This document shows positions 62,144-64,000 of a stretch of 64,000 nucleotides of DNA, one piece after another (position 1 is the first letter of the stretch; the number at the start of each line of letters is the position of its first letter). Origin of the DNA: Seohaeicola saemankumensis (GTDB lineage: Bacteria > Pseudomonadota > Alphaproteobacteria > Rhodobacterales > Rhodobacteraceae); contig NZ_JAIUZI010000005.1 of assembly GCF_020171285.1 (NCBI RefSeq), forward strand, positions 62,001-126,000, in the 5' to 3' direction. Below the pieces are notes generated by a model. It did no database searches. It was not told where the DNA came from and saw only the letters and a program-made list of their open reading frames with translations. The translations under genes were made by a program, and so were the position numbers.

Positions 62144-62932
62144 TTGGGGCACCAGCGACTTGGAAAACTACCGGCGTATCGTCTTTTGCCAGATATCATT
62201 CGGTATTTGGTGGATGGTGGCGTTCCAACTGAGGCGCTAGTTGAGCAGATCACTGAATTCGGTCGGGAAGCCCTACAATTCGCTTTGAAAGATGATGTTT
62301 TCATCGAAGCGCTTTGGCTGCTTGTGCGCTTGCCTCAAACCGCCGCCACGTCGACAACAACGACGGCGGGCTCAGAAATCGACATCAACAAAGACGCCAT
62401 CGCATCCGTTTCCGATATCCTGTTCCAGTATGACAGTGCTGTGGAACAGGCGCAGCGTCGGCTCCATCAGGACAATACAGACCTTGGCGAGATCGCCCGC
62501 CGAGCCGGTCTGACAGCCCTGGGAGACGGAATACAATCGAACCTTCCATCCCTTTGGCAGCCGAGCGCCGAGGATGTTCAGTTATCGCTGGCCGGACTCA
62601 AGGGGACCGAAAAATTCGCTGATATGGCCCAGAATTTCTATGCCAACTTCGTGAATAGGGTGATTCATTATTATGTCGATCGCAATTTGCACAACATGGT
62701 TGGCCCTGAACGCGTGGCGCGCTCCGTACATGATCTTGAAAGTTTCGACCACGCAATCCGGCGACATTGCAGTGAATCAGCCCTGATCATGCGTGCGTTT
62801 GCACGGGATTGGCTTGGCAAGAACCACTATCGCGATGGCAAGGCCATTTCGCGGGCTGACGTGCGGGCATTTTCTGCCCATGCCGTCGAGAAGATCAGAA
62901 CCGAACTCGACATCCGGAAGGGGAAATCGTGA
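62144..62932 (+). CDS. Unrecognised 262-aa protein coupled to the QueC-like gene
   Basis: The frame starts at a TTG (62144); no ATG is available and the frame opens only at 62132, so a 5' truncation by the neighbouring mobile element is possible. Residues about 8-70 (LPAYRLLPDIIRYLVDGGVPTEALVEQITEFGREALQFAL and beyond) look helical; a Thr/Ala-rich linker and then further helices follow (FADMAQNFYANFVNRVIHYYVDRNLHNMVG). No catalytic motif is evident. It occupies the position of QatB in Qat-type operons, but I do not see the Gly/Thr/Ser-rich N-terminus I associate with QatB. Its stop overlaps the next start (GTGA). Confidence 0.7.
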   Translation: MGHQRLGKLPAYRLLPDIIRYLVDGGVPTEALVEQITEFGREALQFALKDDVFIEALWLLVRLPQTAATSTTTTAGSEIDINKDAIASVSDILFQYDSAVEQAQRRLHQDNTDLGEIARRAGLTALGDGIQSNLPSLWQPSAEDVQLSLAGLKGTEKFADMAQNFYANFVNRVIHYYVDRNLHNMVGPERVARSVHDLESFDHAIRRHCSESALIMRAFARDWLGKNHYRDGKAISRADVRAFSAHAVEKIRTELDIRKGKS

Positions 62933-64000
62933 AACAGCACTTGATCGAATGCGGTGTGTCCGCCCCTTCGCAAGATCACGCGATTGCCATGGATGTTCAT
63001 GGAGACGCAAAGAACGTCAATCTGCGGATCGACTATATCAGCCGAACGATGTTGTCGAACCTGCCCGATCTCCTGATTGATCTGCTGGAGGTCGCCACAT
63101 ACGTCTATTGCGCCGATCAACGCCTGGGCAGGGGGTCGGACCAGCTTTCCAAGTTCGGAGAGAACTGGCGGCGGAGCCTGAGGTTTTCGATCCCGGTCCG
63201 AGAATTGGATGTCTGGCAGGACCCGGAGGTCCAGGAGGTGCTTGTGGACACTCTCGGGTTTCTTTCCGACGACAGCTACGTGTTCGATTTTCGTCAGGCC
63301 GAGGCGCCGGTTCAACCCAAGGAGCTATACTTTCATGACCTGATCGATCCTTCCAGCGAGCACGACGATGTTGCCTTGTTTTCAGGCGGCATCGATTCAT
63401 TTGCGGGCGCCGTTACCGATCTGGTTGCAAATGACCGATCCCTCACTCTCGTTGGGCACTATTCGTCGACCAAGGTCCGGTCGGTCCAGGAAGGGCTTGT
63501 GGCCGAGTTGAAAAGTCGAGGTCATGATCGACGTTTGTCCTATATCCCGGTCTGGGTCAGCAACGAGGGTGTTCGAGCCCGCGAGTTCACGCAGAGGACG
63601 CGCTCATTCCTGTTCGCTTGCCTCGGCCTTGTGGTCGCCAGAATGTCCGGCAAGGACAGCTTCAGTTTCTACGAAAACGGAGTGGTCAGCATCAACCTCC
63701 CACTGGCCGGCGACGTCGTAGGCGGACGTGCGACCCGGACAACTCACCCGAAGGTATTGCGGGGGCTCGAACAGCTTTTCTCCTTGCTGCTGGATCGCCA
63801 GATTCAAATCAAGACCCCGCTTCAGTGGCTGACAAAGATGGAGGTCACGCAGTTGATTGCAGAAGCGGGCATGGCCGATCTACTGGACCAGACCGTCAGT
63901 TGCACTCGGCCACGGAAATGGACGGGCACCCAAAAACACTGCGGTGTTTGTTCCCAGTGCATTGACCGTCGGTTTGGAATTCTCGCTGCGGGGCTCGGCG
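62929..64000 (+). CDS. QueC-like PP-loop ATPase (QatC-type candidate), 3' end beyond window
   Basis: A partial protein with 357 codons visible. It starts at GTG 62929, overlapping the previous stop by four bases. Residues 1-145 are a non-QueC N-terminal domain. The PP-loop ALFSGGIDSFAGAV lies at about 149-162 and FSFYENGVVSINLPLAGD at about 245-262. The zinc site of QueC is recognisable as Cys325 with CGVCSQC (Cys338, 341, 344). QueC makes 7-cyano-7-deazaguanine, but paralogues with extra N-terminal domains occur in defence operons (Qat, type IV CBASS). With an unknown coupled partner inside a defence island, a defence role is more likely than queuosine synthesis. Confidence 0.82.
   Translation, partial: MKQHLIECGVSAPSQDHAIAMDVHGDAKNVNLRIDYISRTMLSNLPDLLIDLLEVATYVYCADQRLGRGSDQLSKFGENWRRSLRFSIPVRELDVWQDPEVQEVLVDTLGFLSDDSYVFDFRQAEAPVQPKELYFHDLIDPSSEHDDVALFSGGIDSFAGAVTDLVANDRSLTLVGHYSSTKVRSVQEGLVAELKSRGHDRRLSYIPVWVSNEGVRAREFTQRTRSFLFACLGLVVARMSGKDSFSFYENGVVSINLPLAGDVVGGRATRTTHPKVLRGLEQLFSLLLDRQIQIKTPLQWLTKMEVTQLIAEAGMADLLDQTVSCTRPRKWTGTQKHCGVCSQCIDRRFGILAAGLG

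Noticed and set aside
62144..64000. Complete QatABCD system
   Set aside because: Only the QueC-like component is recognisable. No QatA ATPase lies upstream, the 262-aa protein lacks the N-terminus I associate with QatB, and the downstream part is outside the window.

Overview
The window is high-GC chromosomal DNA of an alphaproteobacterium, most likely a Rhodobacteraceae (Roseobacter-group) genome. This is inferred from gene content and order: adenosylcobalamin-dependent NrdJ, a PpiD-TrpE pair, FabI-Gpt, citramalate synthase, an MttB-family methyltransferase without an amber codon, two RTX proteins, and an Lrp/arginase/ornithine cyclodeaminase cluster. I ran no database search. Family calls come from motifs and remembered family features.

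Layout. 1-10.7 kb is housekeeping: divergent polysaccharide deacetylase, GH25 lipoprotein, trpE, PpiD-like chaperone, aminotransferase, gpt, fabI, pdxH, a double cold-shock protein, a DUF192 protein and tRNA-Pro. 10.8-19.2 kb holds a small lipoprotein, nrdJ behind a structured upstream region, an orphan ImmA/IrrE protease, a 0.7-kb non-coding gap, an MttB-family gene and a small outer-membrane beta-barrel. 19.2-31.4 kb holds an aminotransferase, a YjbR protein, a cysteine-rich leader peptide followed by cysS, cimA, an alpha/beta hydrolase with a phytoene-synthase-like protein, an MFS carrier, an AlkA-type glycosylase with an esterase, an RTX protein, an ABM monooxygenase, a VOC protein and a pseudouridine synthase. 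31.5-39.6 kb holds an HNH protein, DUF1214, SnoaL/NTF2 and PhnA-type proteins, ChaC, the ocd-arginase pair with a divergent Lrp regulator, dsbB and a YqaA-type membrane protein. tRNA-Leu, a second RTX protein, a parvulin-like protein with HupE/UreJ and an AEC carrier follow. A compact minus-strand operon then runs SPOR lipoprotein, dacA-type carboxypeptidase, tmk, holB, tatD and an MBL hydrolase, and the conserved part ends at tRNA-Ser (50.2 kb).

From about 50.3 kb to the end the base composition drops and the content becomes accessory: a defence island. A plus-strand AIPR gene converges on a six-gene minus-strand operon with overlapping or closely packed genes. It encodes a Dcm-type cytosine methyltransferase, Vsr, a GHKL (MutL/MORC-like) ATPase, an HNH nuclease, a SWI2/SNF2 helicase and a free-standing EcoRII N-terminal-type DNA-recognition domain. 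I read this as a multi-component restriction-modification system, probably linked to CCWGG-like sites through the EcoRII-N, Dcm and Vsr combination. Next come a serine-recombinase module with its usual small partners and, running off the right edge, an unrecognised 262-aa protein translationally coupled to a QueC-like PP-loop enzyme, probably a second defence operon.

The most interesting non-coding signals are: the 13-codon peptide MKRICIICCIIPC, apparently on a leaderless transcript, just upstream of cysS, which looks like a cysteine-sensing attenuator; a four-copy intergenic repeat made of GC-rich hairpins plus a 22-nt core (GGAGTATTT-N4-AGAGATGAA); a perfect 19-bp palindrome before the cold-shock gene; a long two-part hairpin upstream of nrdJ; and a 16-bp-arm inverted repeat at the left edge of the defence island.
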